Source: Verrucomicrobiota bacterium (GTDB taxonomy: Bacteria > Verrucomicrobiota > Verrucomicrobiia > Chthoniobacterales > Terrimicrobiaceae). Taken from it: a stretch of DNA of 17,396 nucleotides. The stretch's first letter is position 1. Every line of letters begins with the position of its first letter. Below are positions 1 to 5,587 of this stretch, piece after piece. The notes below the pieces were generated by a model. It saw only the letters and a list, made by a program, of their open reading frames with translations. It searched no databases and had not been told where the DNA came from. Position numbers and translations under genes: made by a program. The stretch is from positions 1 to 17,396 of the forward strand of contig JAPLTI010000031.1 in the NCBI GenBank assembly GCA_026398285.1. The letters are read 5' to 3'.

Positions 1-388
1 GCAGTTTTTTCTCAACCACGATGAAAAGAATGCCTCCAATGATAAGTGCACCTGCGATGGGCAGTGTCGTCTCAGGCAGTTCAATCCCGAGTTTATCGAG
101 TGTGAGTCCACCTACGACCGTTATGAGAAAGCCAACGAGAATCTTTAAATTAAAATCCAAGCTCTGCGGACTCCGCCAGTCGGCCATCATGCGCAAGCGG
201 TCTTTGAAGAGCGGCAGGACAGCAAGCACCGCTCCACTCTGGATTACGACATTGAAAAGATCACTCTGCCGGTAATCCAGCCATTCCTGGAAAATCAGCA
301 AATGCCCGGTCGAGGAGACCGGTATGAACTCGGTGGCACCCTCGACTATGCCGAGGATGATAACGATCAGCCATTCAGGGAGCGCCAA
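1..388 (-). CDS. uppP: Undecaprenyl-diphosphatase UppP/BacA (N-terminal part, runs off the window)
   Basis: UppP is an integral membrane enzyme that dephosphorylates undecaprenyl diphosphate, recycling the lipid carrier of peptidoglycan and other envelope polymers. About 129 residues are visible; the C-terminal half lies beyond position 1. The first helix carries the family signature GIVEGATEFIPVSSTGHLL at residues 13-31, including the acidic pair E16 and E20, S26 and H29 expected at the active site. Further hydrophobic helices follow. The start is a TTG at 388-386: the only upstream in-frame codons reach the TAA of the PII gene at 403-401, and GGGAG at 400-396 sits about seven bases before the TTG. 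The gene begins 12 bp after the PII gene ends, so the two are probably cotranscribed. The second catalytic region (with the essential arginine) is outside the window and cannot be checked. Confidence 0.93.
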   Translation of the reverse strand, partial: MALPEWLIVIILGIVEGATEFIPVSSTGHLLIFQEWLDYRQSDLFNVVIQSGAVLAVLPLFKDRLRMMADWRSPQSLDFNLKILVGFLITVVGGLTLDKLGIELPETTLPIAGALIIGGILFIVVEKKL

Positions 389-400
389 GCGATTGCTCCC

Positions 401-739
401 TTAGACAGCGCTCTCGCCGGTTTCCTCGGTGCGGATGCGGATGGCATTCTCGATCGGAAGGATGAAAATTTTGCCATCGCCGATTTTGCCAGTCTTTGCC
501 GCTGTAGTGATCGCCTGAACAGCCTTGGAGACCATGGCATCGCTCACGACGAGCTCGATTTTGACTTTGGGGAGAAAATCCACCGTGTATTCGCTGCCGC
601 GATAAATTTCGGTGTGCCCCTTCTGACGGCCGAATCCCTTGACCTCGCTGACGGTCATTCCTTCGATGCCGACCTCGGCCAGTGCTTCCTTGACGTCCTC
701 CATTTTGAAGGGCTTGATGATGGCTTCGATTTTTTTCAT
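401..739 (-). CDS. glnB: Nitrogen regulatory protein P-II (GlnB/GlnK family)
   Basis: PII is a cytoplasmic trimeric signal protein that senses ATP/ADP and 2-oxoglutarate and controls ammonium transport and assimilation by binding partner proteins. At 112 residues it is exactly family length. The N-terminus MKKIEAIIKPFK is classical. The T-loop spans about residues 37-55 (GRQKGHTEIYRGSEYTVDF), with Tyr51 in the uridylylation position. The B-loop appears as TGKIGDGKIFI (residues 83-93). Whether it is GlnB or GlnK cannot be decided from sequence alone: the usual GlnK partner amtB is not the next gene, which is uppP 12 bp downstream. The start ATG (739-737) has no clear Shine-Dalgarno. Only about 70 bp separate it from the divergent DUF2062 gene, so any promoter lies there. 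Confidence 0.95.
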   Translation of the reverse strand: MKKIEAIIKPFKMEDVKEALAEVGIEGMTVSEVKGFGRQKGHTEIYRGSEYTVDFLPKVKIELVVSDAMVSKAVQAITTAAKTGKIGDGKIFILPIENAIRIRTEETGESAV

Positions 740-808
740 GTTGCTTGAAAAAAATCAGAAGCAATCTTGAGTGGCAAGCATCAAGACCACGGAGACCCTT
801 TTGAGAAA

Positions 809-1360
809 ATGAAACCCATACAGTGGCGGCGCACCAAACTTGGCCGGTATCTGCGCCACCTGCCGCGCGCAAAACAAATTCGTGGCACATGGATACATCG
901 CGTTTTCGGAGACCGACTCTTTGCCAATGAGCTTTGGCATCCCACAGGGCAGAAATTTGCCACCGGCATGGCAATCGGCGCGTTCTTCGCACTCATGCCT
1001 CTGCCAGTCCAAATGATCGCAGCCGCACTCACCGCGTTTTTCCTGCGGGCAAACATCCCCGCTGCCATCGCGGGCACATGGATCAGCAATCCGTTCACCT
1101 TTCCATTCTGCGTCTATTTTCAATACCGCTTGGGGTGTTTCCTGACCGGCCGCACGCCGATGCATTTCAAGGACCCTGACCTCCTCGCATCTCTCTCGGG
1201 CACTCCAATGCCGTTTCTGGTCGGTATCATTCCCGGAGGCCTGCTTCTGGCTGCTGTGACTTATCCCGTGACGCTAATATTGTGGGAGTGGACGACACGA
1301 AGCATCCATGCCGCAAAAAGACGCCGCCTCGCAATGCTGGCCGCCAAGAGCAAAGGTTAG
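809..1360 (+). CDS. DUF2062 family membrane protein
   Basis: A 183-residue predicted inner-membrane protein of the DUF2062 family, whose molecular function is unknown; members are sometimes fused or linked to glycosyltransferases and envelope genes. After a basic amphipathic N-terminus (many Arg/Lys in residues 1-30), the core contains GMAIGAFFALMPLPVQM (about residues 53-69), then FFLRANIPAAIAGTWISNPFT, the Asn-Pro-centred family signature, and a second hydrophobic block LVGIIPGGLLLAAVTYPVTLIL. The C-terminus is short and strongly basic. I chose ATG 809; a TTG at 767 in the same frame would add 14 residues without homology-like character. An RsbW-like gene starts 25 bp downstream and is probably in the same transcript. 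The gene is divergent from the PII gene. Confidence 0.85.
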   Translation: MKPIQWRRTKLGRYLRHLPRAKQIRGTWIHRVFGDRLFANELWHPTGQKFATGMAIGAFFALMPLPVQMIAAALTAFFLRANIPAAIAGTWISNPFTFPFCVYFQYRLGCFLTGRTPMHFKDPDLLASLSGTPMPFLVGIIPGGLLLAAVTYPVTLILWEWTTRSIHAAKRRRLAMLAAKSKG

Positions 1361-1385
1361 ATGTCGACAGCGCGATGGTGGAAAA

Positions 1386-1811
1386 ATGAAAGCTCCGCGC
1401 AAAATCACTTTCCTTGGTGAACCTTCCCGGTTGGCCGAGATACGCGACTGTGCGAGGGAGTTTTTAGCGGGAGTGGGATTCAACGAGGAGGATGAGGCGA
1501 GAATCGTCATGGCTCTCGACGAGGCCTGCACGAACATCATCCGCCACGCGCACGAGGGCTTCATCAAACCCGTGCGACTCGAAATGAAATGGCTGAAAGA
1601 CCGCCTGCGCTTCGTTCTACGGGACTACGGCAGGACCTTCGTTCCACTAACAATTCCATCCCAAGACATCCAGGTCACCAAACCTGGCGGCCTCGGCGTT
1701 TTCATAATTCGCGAGGTCTTTGACCTCGTTGAATACACTCCCCAAGTCCGGGGAACCCGACTGACGCTGGAAAAGCGGCTGCCTGCAAGTAGAACTCAGA
1801 GTTCCTTGTGA
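1386..1811 (+). CDS. RsbW-like ATP-binding protein (GHKL/HATPase, anti-sigma factor kinase type)
   Basis: A 141-residue single-domain GHKL ATPase of the RsbW/SpoIIAB type. Family members phosphorylate anti-anti-sigma factors or bind sigma factors in partner-switching pathways. The N-box is at residues 43-55 (ALDEACTNIIRHA, with E46 and N50). The G1 motif is D80-Y-G82, and the G2-like motif PGGLGVFIIREVFDLVEY covers residues 100-117. These are the residues that hold ATP and Mg in the family. The start ATG 1386 is preceded by GGTGGAAAA; an upstream GTG/TTG-type extension from 1308 would overlap the DUF2062 gene and looks artefactual. No STAS-domain partner or sigma factor is adjacent, so the target is unknown. 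The gene ends tail to tail with the phosphatase-like gene, overlapping it by 16 bp (1796-1811). Confidence 0.85.
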   Translation: MKAPRKITFLGEPSRLAEIRDCAREFLAGVGFNEEDEARIVMALDEACTNIIRHAHEGFIKPVRLEMKWLKDRLRFVLRDYGRTFVPLTIPSQDIQVTKPGGLGVFIIREVFDLVEYTPQVRGTRLTLEKRLPASRTQSSL

Positions 1812-3043
1812 ATGATGCGGAAGATCTCCGTGTTGTCCTGAAATCCCTTGAGCGCCTCCGAGCCCGGGCCACTGCCGACAGCGATGGCATCCTCCGCAAC
1901 TCCGATAGCTGCAGCGCGCTTGCTCGCGGCAGGCTCGGTGGAAACAGGCCCCTCCGGGCTTGTGCGCGTGCCCGACTCGGGGCCGGTAGACCATGTGATC
2001 GATGGCGCGCCTTGGGCGTTGATGCCTAGAAGGCCGGCACCCTTATCGTTGCGGAAGGGATAACCATTGAGCCGCAGGCCTCCGACATTGCGTTTTCCAA
2101 CGACGAGGATCAGAGCCTTCGGCCCCGCATAGCGCACCGCCTCGGCCACGGCTTCGTCGAGTGCGAGGATTTCACGCAGGGTTCGCTCACCTTCGTTTTG
2201 CGCGGCGGATTTTCCAGCCAGACCGGCATCGACGATCAACAGGTATCCGCGGGCATTGTATTGGAGGAGCCGAATGGCATTTCGCACCATCGTGGACAAT
2301 GTGGGCTGACCTGCCTCCGCCGCGAATTCATCCGCAAAATTCAGATTCCCCATACTGAAAAGACCGAGTGTTTTTGGGCTTCGCCATGACGGTGTGCCCT
2401 CGAGTTCTGACTCTGAACGCACCACATCGTAGCCTTTTTCACGCATCTCCTGAATGAGGTCCCTCGCATCGCTGCGGCGTCCCCCCTGCGCATCGGGTAA
2501 AAAATCCGCCGCGCCACCGCCCATGATGACATCCACTCCCTGCGCCTCGGCGAGTTGGCGGGCTATGACCGGATAGTCGAGAGGGTCGGAGGTTCCCGCA
2601 TAGAATGCAGCCGCCGTGGCATCGGTGATCGAGGCATTCGAAACAATGCCAGTTGCGCGTCCACGCTGGCGCGCAATTTCGACAAGATTCGGCAACGCGC
2701 CCTTGCCTTGGTTCACCCCGAGCACGCCGTTGTTGCCTTTTTGGCCAGTGGCAATCGAGCTCGCAGACGCAGCGGCATCTGGAACCGCGAAGTCATTCGC
2801 ATGCGTTGTCACGAGTGCGATGTTTGGAAACTTCTCGATCTGCAGGCGGTGATCCGCGCCGCCTTGATAATTTCTGGCTGGCGTCAGAACGGATGGCGTG
2901 AGGTTGTCCGCAAGAAAAACAATGACCGCAAAGGGACGCTGGACGACCCAGTTGATGTAAAAGAGAGCGCCTAGTGCGAGGAAGACGAGAAGGCATCCCA
3001 GAGCCAAAAGTCGGTTGCGCGTTTTTTTGTTCATGGAAAACAT
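1796..3043 (-). CDS. Membrane-anchored alkaline-phosphatase-fold protein lacking catalytic residues (probable pseudoenzyme)
   Basis: About 415 residues with a basic N-terminus and one hydrophobic segment (about residues 11-33), so an inner-membrane anchor with the domain outside the cytoplasm. The alkaline phosphatase fold is recognisable: VIVFLADNLTPS (usual GDGMG region; D46 kept), DAAASASSIATG (usual DSAxxATAxATG), ITDATAAAFYAG (D141 and T143 kept), and a canonical tail GFQDNTEIF. However, the nucleophilic Ser position is Ala90. Relative to E. coli PhoA, D327 aligns with Gly277, H331 with Ala281, D369/H370 with Lys317/Arg318 and H412 with Gly381. It should not act as a zinc phosphomonoesterase. 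The reading frame is intact, which argues for selection for another role. Start: ATG 3043 has GGGA five bases upstream; ATG 3034 is an alternative. A longer frame from 3133 would run into the tRNA gene and is rejected. Confidence 0.82.
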   Translation of the reverse strand: MFSMNKKTRNRLLALGCLLVFLALGALFYINWVVQRPFAVIVFLADNLTPSVLTPARNYQGGADHRLQIEKFPNIALVTTHANDFAVPDAAASASSIATGQKGNNGVLGVNQGKGALPNLVEIARQRGRATGIVSNASITDATAAAFYAGTSDPLDYPVIARQLAEAQGVDVIMGGGAADFLPDAQGGRRSDARDLIQEMREKGYDVVRSESELEGTPSWRSPKTLGLFSMGNLNFADEFAAEAGQPTLSTMVRNAIRLLQYNARGYLLIVDAGLAGKSAAQNEGERTLREILALDEAVAEAVRYAGPKALILVVGKRNVGGLRLNGYPFRNDKGAGLLGINAQGAPSITWSTGPESGTRTSPEGPVSTEPAASKRAAAIGVAEDAIAVGSGPGSEALKGFQDNTEIFRIIHKEL

Positions 3044-3084
3044 TTGCGTCCCGGCCGCTCTCCGGGCAATATCTAATTCCACTT

Positions 3085-3158
3085 TGCCCTGTGGTGTAAT
3101 GGTAACACAGTGCCCTTTGGAGGCATTATTCATGGTTCGAGTCCATGCGGGGCAGCCA
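3085..3158 (+). tRNA. tRNA-Gln (anticodon UUG), CCA encoded
   Basis: A complete cloverleaf can be folded by hand. The 7-bp acceptor stem is TGCCCTG with CGGGGCA (one G-U pair, first pair U-A as in bacterial tRNA-Gln). The D arm is GTGT/ACAC around AATGGTA. The anticodon stem is GTGCC/GGCAT with loop CTTTGGA, giving anticodon TTG. The variable loop is TATT. The T arm is CATGG/CCATG with loop TTCGAGT. The discriminator is G3155 and CCA (3156-3158) is encoded. A TATCTAAT stretch at 3070-3077 may be its -10 box, but no convincing -35 is seen. It is divergent from the phosphatase-like gene, and the toxin-antitoxin region follows it. Confidence 0.95.
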
Positions 3159-3211
3159 CTCCTCGGCTCGGCTTATCGGCATAGAATCTACCTCTCCTTT
3201 AATCCATCCTC

Positions 3212-3229
3212 TTTGCCCGCTCGGGCAAA
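3212..3229. repeat. Perfect 8-bp inverted repeat with CT centre
   Basis: TTTGCCCGCTCGGGCAAA reads as an 8-bp stem with only two central bases. It lies in the 150-bp gene-free gap between tRNA-Gln and the antitoxin gene. No T-run follows on either strand, so it is not a clear intrinsic terminator; a protein-binding palindrome or a terminator of the tRNA transcript are both possible. The rest of this gap shows nothing recognisable. Confidence 0.45.
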
Positions 3230-3308
3230 TGGGTTCGATCAACGATCCACAAACTCCAAGCCCATCGATTCCCAGAAGCGAAATCGCCCCTCCGCATCAA
3301 AGCGGCGT

Positions 3309-3548
3309 TTACTTTATTCTGTCGCACTCGTCTGGTTCGACATCCGGTGCCGAATCCAAAATGGAAAGCATGTGCGCCGCCGAACCTCCAACTCCTCTTC
3401 GCTTCAGGTATTCGATCGTCCGCAATGCCGACACCTTCTCGGCAAGAGCCAAAGAAATAAACTGGTTGATGGAAACTCCATCCTCCTTCGAAAGCTCCTT
3501 AACTTCTCGATGAATGGAATCAGGTAATCTGACGCTGAGTGTGGACAT
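3309..3548 (-). CDS. Ribbon-helix-helix antitoxin (HicB/CopG-like)
   Basis: A 79-residue protein whose first ~45 residues have the ribbon-helix-helix pattern of CopG/Arc-type antitoxins: a short beta strand LSVRLPDSIHREV, then helices with SINQFISLALAEKVSAL. Such proteins bind operator DNA as dimers and neutralise a partner toxin through their C-terminal tail. The start ATG 3548 has a strong Shine-Dalgarno (AAAGGAG, about nine bases upstream) lying inside the last codons of the upstream PIN toxin gene, whose stop is three bases away. The order toxin-then-antitoxin and the tight coupling mark this as a type II toxin-antitoxin module. The partner toxin is interrupted, so this may be an orphaned antitoxin. 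By eye, base composition here is more AT-rich than in neighbouring genes, consistent with transfer. Confidence 0.78.
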   Translation of the reverse strand: MSTLSVRLPDSIHREVKELSKEDGVSINQFISLALAEKVSALRTIEYLKRRGVGGSAAHMLSILDSAPDVEPDECDRIK

Positions 3549-3551
3549 GGC

Positions 3552-3959
3552 TTATATCTCCTTTAGTAAATCGCTGGGTGTCACGACTCGGATTCCAAAC
3601 CGAGCGACTCTTGAAAAGTCTTTGGTGTTATATGTGACGATATGAGTTGCTGACGCCGCAACCGCAAGTTCGAGAAAAATTTCATCATCCGGATCGGAAA
3701 GAGTCGGTCGCCATGTGAAAAAAATCTCCTGATGTCGTGACAAAGCGCAAATGTCATTGAGAAATCTATGGAGCACACTGACGGAGTAACCAGGGATTTT
3801 ATCTTTCCTAAGCACATCCTACTCATACTCAAAAAGTGCAGCCACAGAAATAGACATCGAAAGCGTTCCCAAGGCAACGCAGCGCAGTATCTTATTTGAA
3901 GCTCCTTGCTTGGAACGCAGGGCAGCAACGATGACACATGTATCAAGCACAAGATGCAC
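3552..3959 (-). pseudogene. PIN-domain toxin (type II TA), interrupted by one in-frame TAG
   Basis: Reading from GTG 3959, the frame encodes a PIN-family ribonuclease toxin of about 135 residues: HLVLDTCVIVAAL at the N-terminus with the first acidic residue, then LFEYE, then DVLRKDKIPG, SDPDDEIFLELAVA and THIVTYNTKDF carrying the remaining acidic residues of the metal site. A TAG at 3821-3819 sits exactly between EYE and DVL in the same frame, so the two halves read continuously across it. The family usually has EYEDVL without an extra residue, so the TAG looks like a 3-bp insertion (GAG to GAGTAG). TAG serves as an ordinary stop elsewhere here (1358, 11124), so recoding is unlikely. The GTG start is inferred; it has no clear ribosome site. 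An imperfect palindrome at 3964-3981 lies just upstream and may be the operator. Confidence 0.75.
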
Positions 3960-3963
3960 AGAC

Positions 3964-3981
3964 GGTATTATCAATGATACC
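3964..3981. promoter_or_regulatory. Imperfect palindrome upstream of the PIN toxin start (candidate TA operator)
   Basis: GGTATTATCAATGATACC matches its own reverse complement at 7 of 9 positions per arm and ends five bases before the inferred GTG start of the toxin. Ribbon-helix-helix antitoxins commonly autoregulate through such sites. Position and symmetry are the only evidence. Confidence 0.3.
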
Positions 3982-4092
3982 AATTCTTGCGCAAGGCGTA
4001 AATTCCCAACCACCCCCAGGAAAACACTATCCTGGTCAACAGGATGAATACGAGCTTGAGATCGGCTCACTCCCCCCCTACAAGAAAGCCAA

Positions 4093-4506
4093 ATGACCAA
4101 TCTCCCTAAAGAATGGCGATTCCTGCGCTCTGGCTGGATTTATGCCTTTGTCCTGACTGGTCAATCGTCGGGAGCGACGGAAATGGTCTCAAAGGCCCTG
4201 CAGGGTGTGGCCGCTCGAAATGACCTTGTTTCCTCGAGACGAAGGAAGCGTTTATTTTTTGCGACACTCTTCCGCGAGGGGCATAAATTTCCGCGACACT
4301 CCGAGTCGGCTGAGGAAAAATACACCACCCTTGCCAGCCTGCATCAAATCCAGGAACCGGGCCGGAGCGCCCTCGCCCTCCTTCACCTCAGACTCTTTGA
4401 TCCCGACCAGATCGCCGTCATCATCGCCAAAACGGAGAAGGAACTTCCCGCGATCCTCACAGCCGCGCGGGAGGAATTTTCCAAACTGGAGGCGCCACTT
4501 CCATGA
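4093..4506 (+). CDS. Small sigma-70-region-like protein of unknown function
   Basis: A 137-residue protein that I do not recognise with certainty. The layout resembles a short, degenerate ECF sigma factor. Residues ~25-65 (GATEMVSKALQGVAARNDLV followed by RRRKRLFFATLF) look like a region-2-type segment. Residues ~85-130 (LHQIQEPGRSALALLHLRLF, DPDQIAVIIAKTEKEL, AREEF) follow the helical pattern of region 4. The typical DNA-recognition residues are not obvious, so it may not bind promoters. Its stop overlaps the ATG of the next gene by four bases (4503-4506), indicating translational coupling, as in sigma/anti-sigma pairs. Start ATG 4093 has only a weak upstream AAGAAAG. It is divergent from the PIN toxin gene. 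Confidence 0.6.
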   Translation: MTNLPKEWRFLRSGWIYAFVLTGQSSGATEMVSKALQGVAARNDLVSSRRRKRLFFATLFREGHKFPRHSESAEEKYTTLASLHQIQEPGRSALALLHLRLFDPDQIAVIIAKTEKELPAILTAAREEFSKLEAPLP

Positions 4507-4805
4507 GACCCGCCACAGCTCGACGCATTCTAACCTGCCATGTCGATGATCCGAACGGCGATGTCCCGCCCGTGATGCAAAGCGCGTTGAAGGCGCTTGG
4601 AAAATCCCCGGAGCTACAAGCGGACTATGAAAAGCAATCGCGAATCGATGCCAACCTGCGCACCTTATTCAAGGATGCCGAGGTTCCAGACGAGGCCCTG
4701 AGCGGATTTGCCTCATTGGTTTGTCTTGAAGGGATTCGATGGATTCCGCACACCGGCTTGCCTGCTTGGCGGAAAGGTCGATTCCGCCGCCATTTTGGAA
4801 TTTGA
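4503..4805 (+). CDS. Hypothetical protein, possible anti-sigma-like N-terminus (perhaps frameshifted)
   Basis: A 100-residue frame starting with an ATG that overlaps the stop of the preceding sigma-like gene. Residues 1-66 look like a compact helical cytoplasmic domain (MQSALKALGKSPELQADYEK, then RIDANLRTLF and VPDEALSGF), the kind of pattern seen at the N-terminus of anti-sigma-like proteins paired with such sigma-like genes. After about residue 70 the sequence turns Trp/Arg-rich (AWRKGRFRRHFGI) and looks out of frame, while an overlapping frame beginning at 4708 looks more protein-like. The natural gene may therefore extend through 5031 with a one-base shift near 4706-4710. No transmembrane helix is visible. 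The function is not established. Confidence 0.5.
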   Translation: MRPATARRILTCHVDDPNGDVPPVMQSALKALGKSPELQADYEKQSRIDANLRTLFKDAEVPDEALSGFASLVCLEGIRWIPHTGLPAWRKGRFRRHFGI

Positions 4806-5031
4806 AAAACAACCCCTGGCAGTCGTCGGCCTACCTGCCCTGAAAGCTCAACTCGCTGTCTTCAGCGCCGCTCCATGGAACATCGTCATTCCCGACGGGG
4901 AGTGGCGCACAGCCCAGATCGATCCCGAATACGCCGTCGCATTGAGCCGAGAAAAAGACATGTGCTTCCTGGTCATATTTCAGGGCACAGAGGCGGGAGT
5001 GCGTGCCATCCTCAAAGGCGGCGCCCGCTGA
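4708..5031 (+). CDS. Hypothetical protein, likely the C-terminal continuation of the preceding gene
   Basis: A 107-residue frame that begins at a TTG inside the preceding gene and overlaps it by 98 bp in the +1 frame. A stop at 4699-4701 prevents it extending further upstream. It contains GFRTPACLLGGKVDSAAILE, GLPALKAQLAVFSAAPWNIV and a C-terminal strand-like CFLVIFQGTEAG. The composition and codon pattern look coding. Deleting one T from the TTT at 4707-4709 would join the two frames into one protein of about 175 residues. Either this is a true frameshift (mutation or sequencing error) or a separately translated overlapping gene. I do not recognise the family. It ends 9 bp before the convergent peroxiredoxin gene ends. 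Confidence 0.5.
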   Translation: MPHWFVLKGFDGFRTPACLLGGKVDSAAILEFEKQPLAVVGLPALKAQLAVFSAAPWNIVIPDGEWRTAQIDPEYAVALSREKDMCFLVIFQGTEAGVRAILKGGAR

Positions 5032-5040
5032 GGCCCTCGG

Positions 5041-5559
5041 TTATTTCAGAGAGTCGAGAGCGCCCTGCACCTCCGCAGCGTGCTCGCCGGTTTTCGCCGA
5101 CGGAGACATCCAAACAACCCGACCGTCCTTGATCAGGAATGATTGCCTCTTGCTCACAGGCAAACCCATCACGCCGCCCACTCCAAAGGCCTCGGCGTCC
5201 TTGCCGTCCGCATCCGCCACGTGCGAGAAAGGGAGATTGTATTTCTGCTGGAATTTTTTCTGCGAGGCAGGCGTGTCGCGACTCACGCCGATGATTTGCA
5301 GATTCTCAGCTTTCAGCGACTCGAAAGAATCCCGCAGCGAGCAGGCTTGTGCCGTGCAGCCGGGGGTGTCCGCTTTCGGATAGAAATAAACAAGCGTGAT
5401 GCCCTTCGCGTAGACATCCGCAAACGCGAAAGCCTTGCCGTCCTGATCAACCGCAACGGGCACGGGAGCGGGTGCTCCGGCCTCGAGGGCTTTTACTTTG
5501 CTGCCAAATCCAAAAAGACTCATAGTGATAATTGCGACGAGGGTTGTCTTGCCGTGCAT
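5041..5559 (-). CDS. BCP/PrxQ-type peroxiredoxin, probably exported
   Basis: A thiol peroxidase that reduces hydrogen peroxide and organic hydroperoxides using a peroxidatic cysteine. The 172-residue frame has the AhpC-TSA fold markers VDQDGKAF, LVYFYPKADTPGCTAQACSL with peroxidatic C68 and resolving-type C73 (five residues apart, as in BCP), IGVSRDTPASQKKF, and SKRQSFLIKDG with the conserved Arg138. The first 24 residues (basic start, hydrophobic LVAIITMSLFGFG, then VKA) resemble a signal peptide with a V-x-A cleavage site, so a periplasmic location is likely. Starts at ATG 5589 and ATG 5523 are alternatives; the latter would give a cytoplasmic form. ATG 5559 has AGAG eight bases upstream. 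The gene is divergent from the TPR gene, with 28 bp between the starts. Confidence 0.88.
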   Translation of the reverse strand: MHGKTTLVAIITMSLFGFGSKVKALEAGAPAPVPVAVDQDGKAFAFADVYAKGITLVYFYPKADTPGCTAQACSLRDSFESLKAENLQIIGVSRDTPASQKKFQQKYNLPFSHVADADGKDAEAFGVGGVMGLPVSKRQSFLIKDGRVVWMSPSAKTGEHAAEVQGALDSLK

Positions 5560-5587
5560 GGCAATCACTCTATTGGCGCAAAGGCAC

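Noticed and set aside
302..748. Plus-strand open frame of 148 codons across the PII gene
   Set aside because: It is the antisense shadow of a clearly recognised PII gene and partly of uppP; its acidic, repetitive composition is that of a reverse frame.
741..786. Short inverted repeats (TTGCTT/AAGCAA and TCTTGA/TCAAGA) between the PII and DUF2062 genes
   Set aside because: Six-base arms in an AT-rich intergenic stretch are expected by chance; no promoter-like spacing supports them.
3044..3133. Upstream 30-codon extension of the alkaline-phosphatase-like protein
   Set aside because: This segment overlaps the tRNA-Gln gene on the other strand and has no signal-peptide or family character.
3015..3527. 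Plus-strand open frame of 170 codons spanning the tRNA-Gln gene and the antitoxin
   Set aside because: It reads through a tRNA gene and antisense to a recognised antitoxin; no protein signature.
3819..3821. TAG in the PIN toxin as a recoded amino-acid codon
   Set aside because: TAG is used as a normal stop at 1358-1360 and 11124-11126 in convincing genes, and no recoding element is visible; a mutation is simpler.
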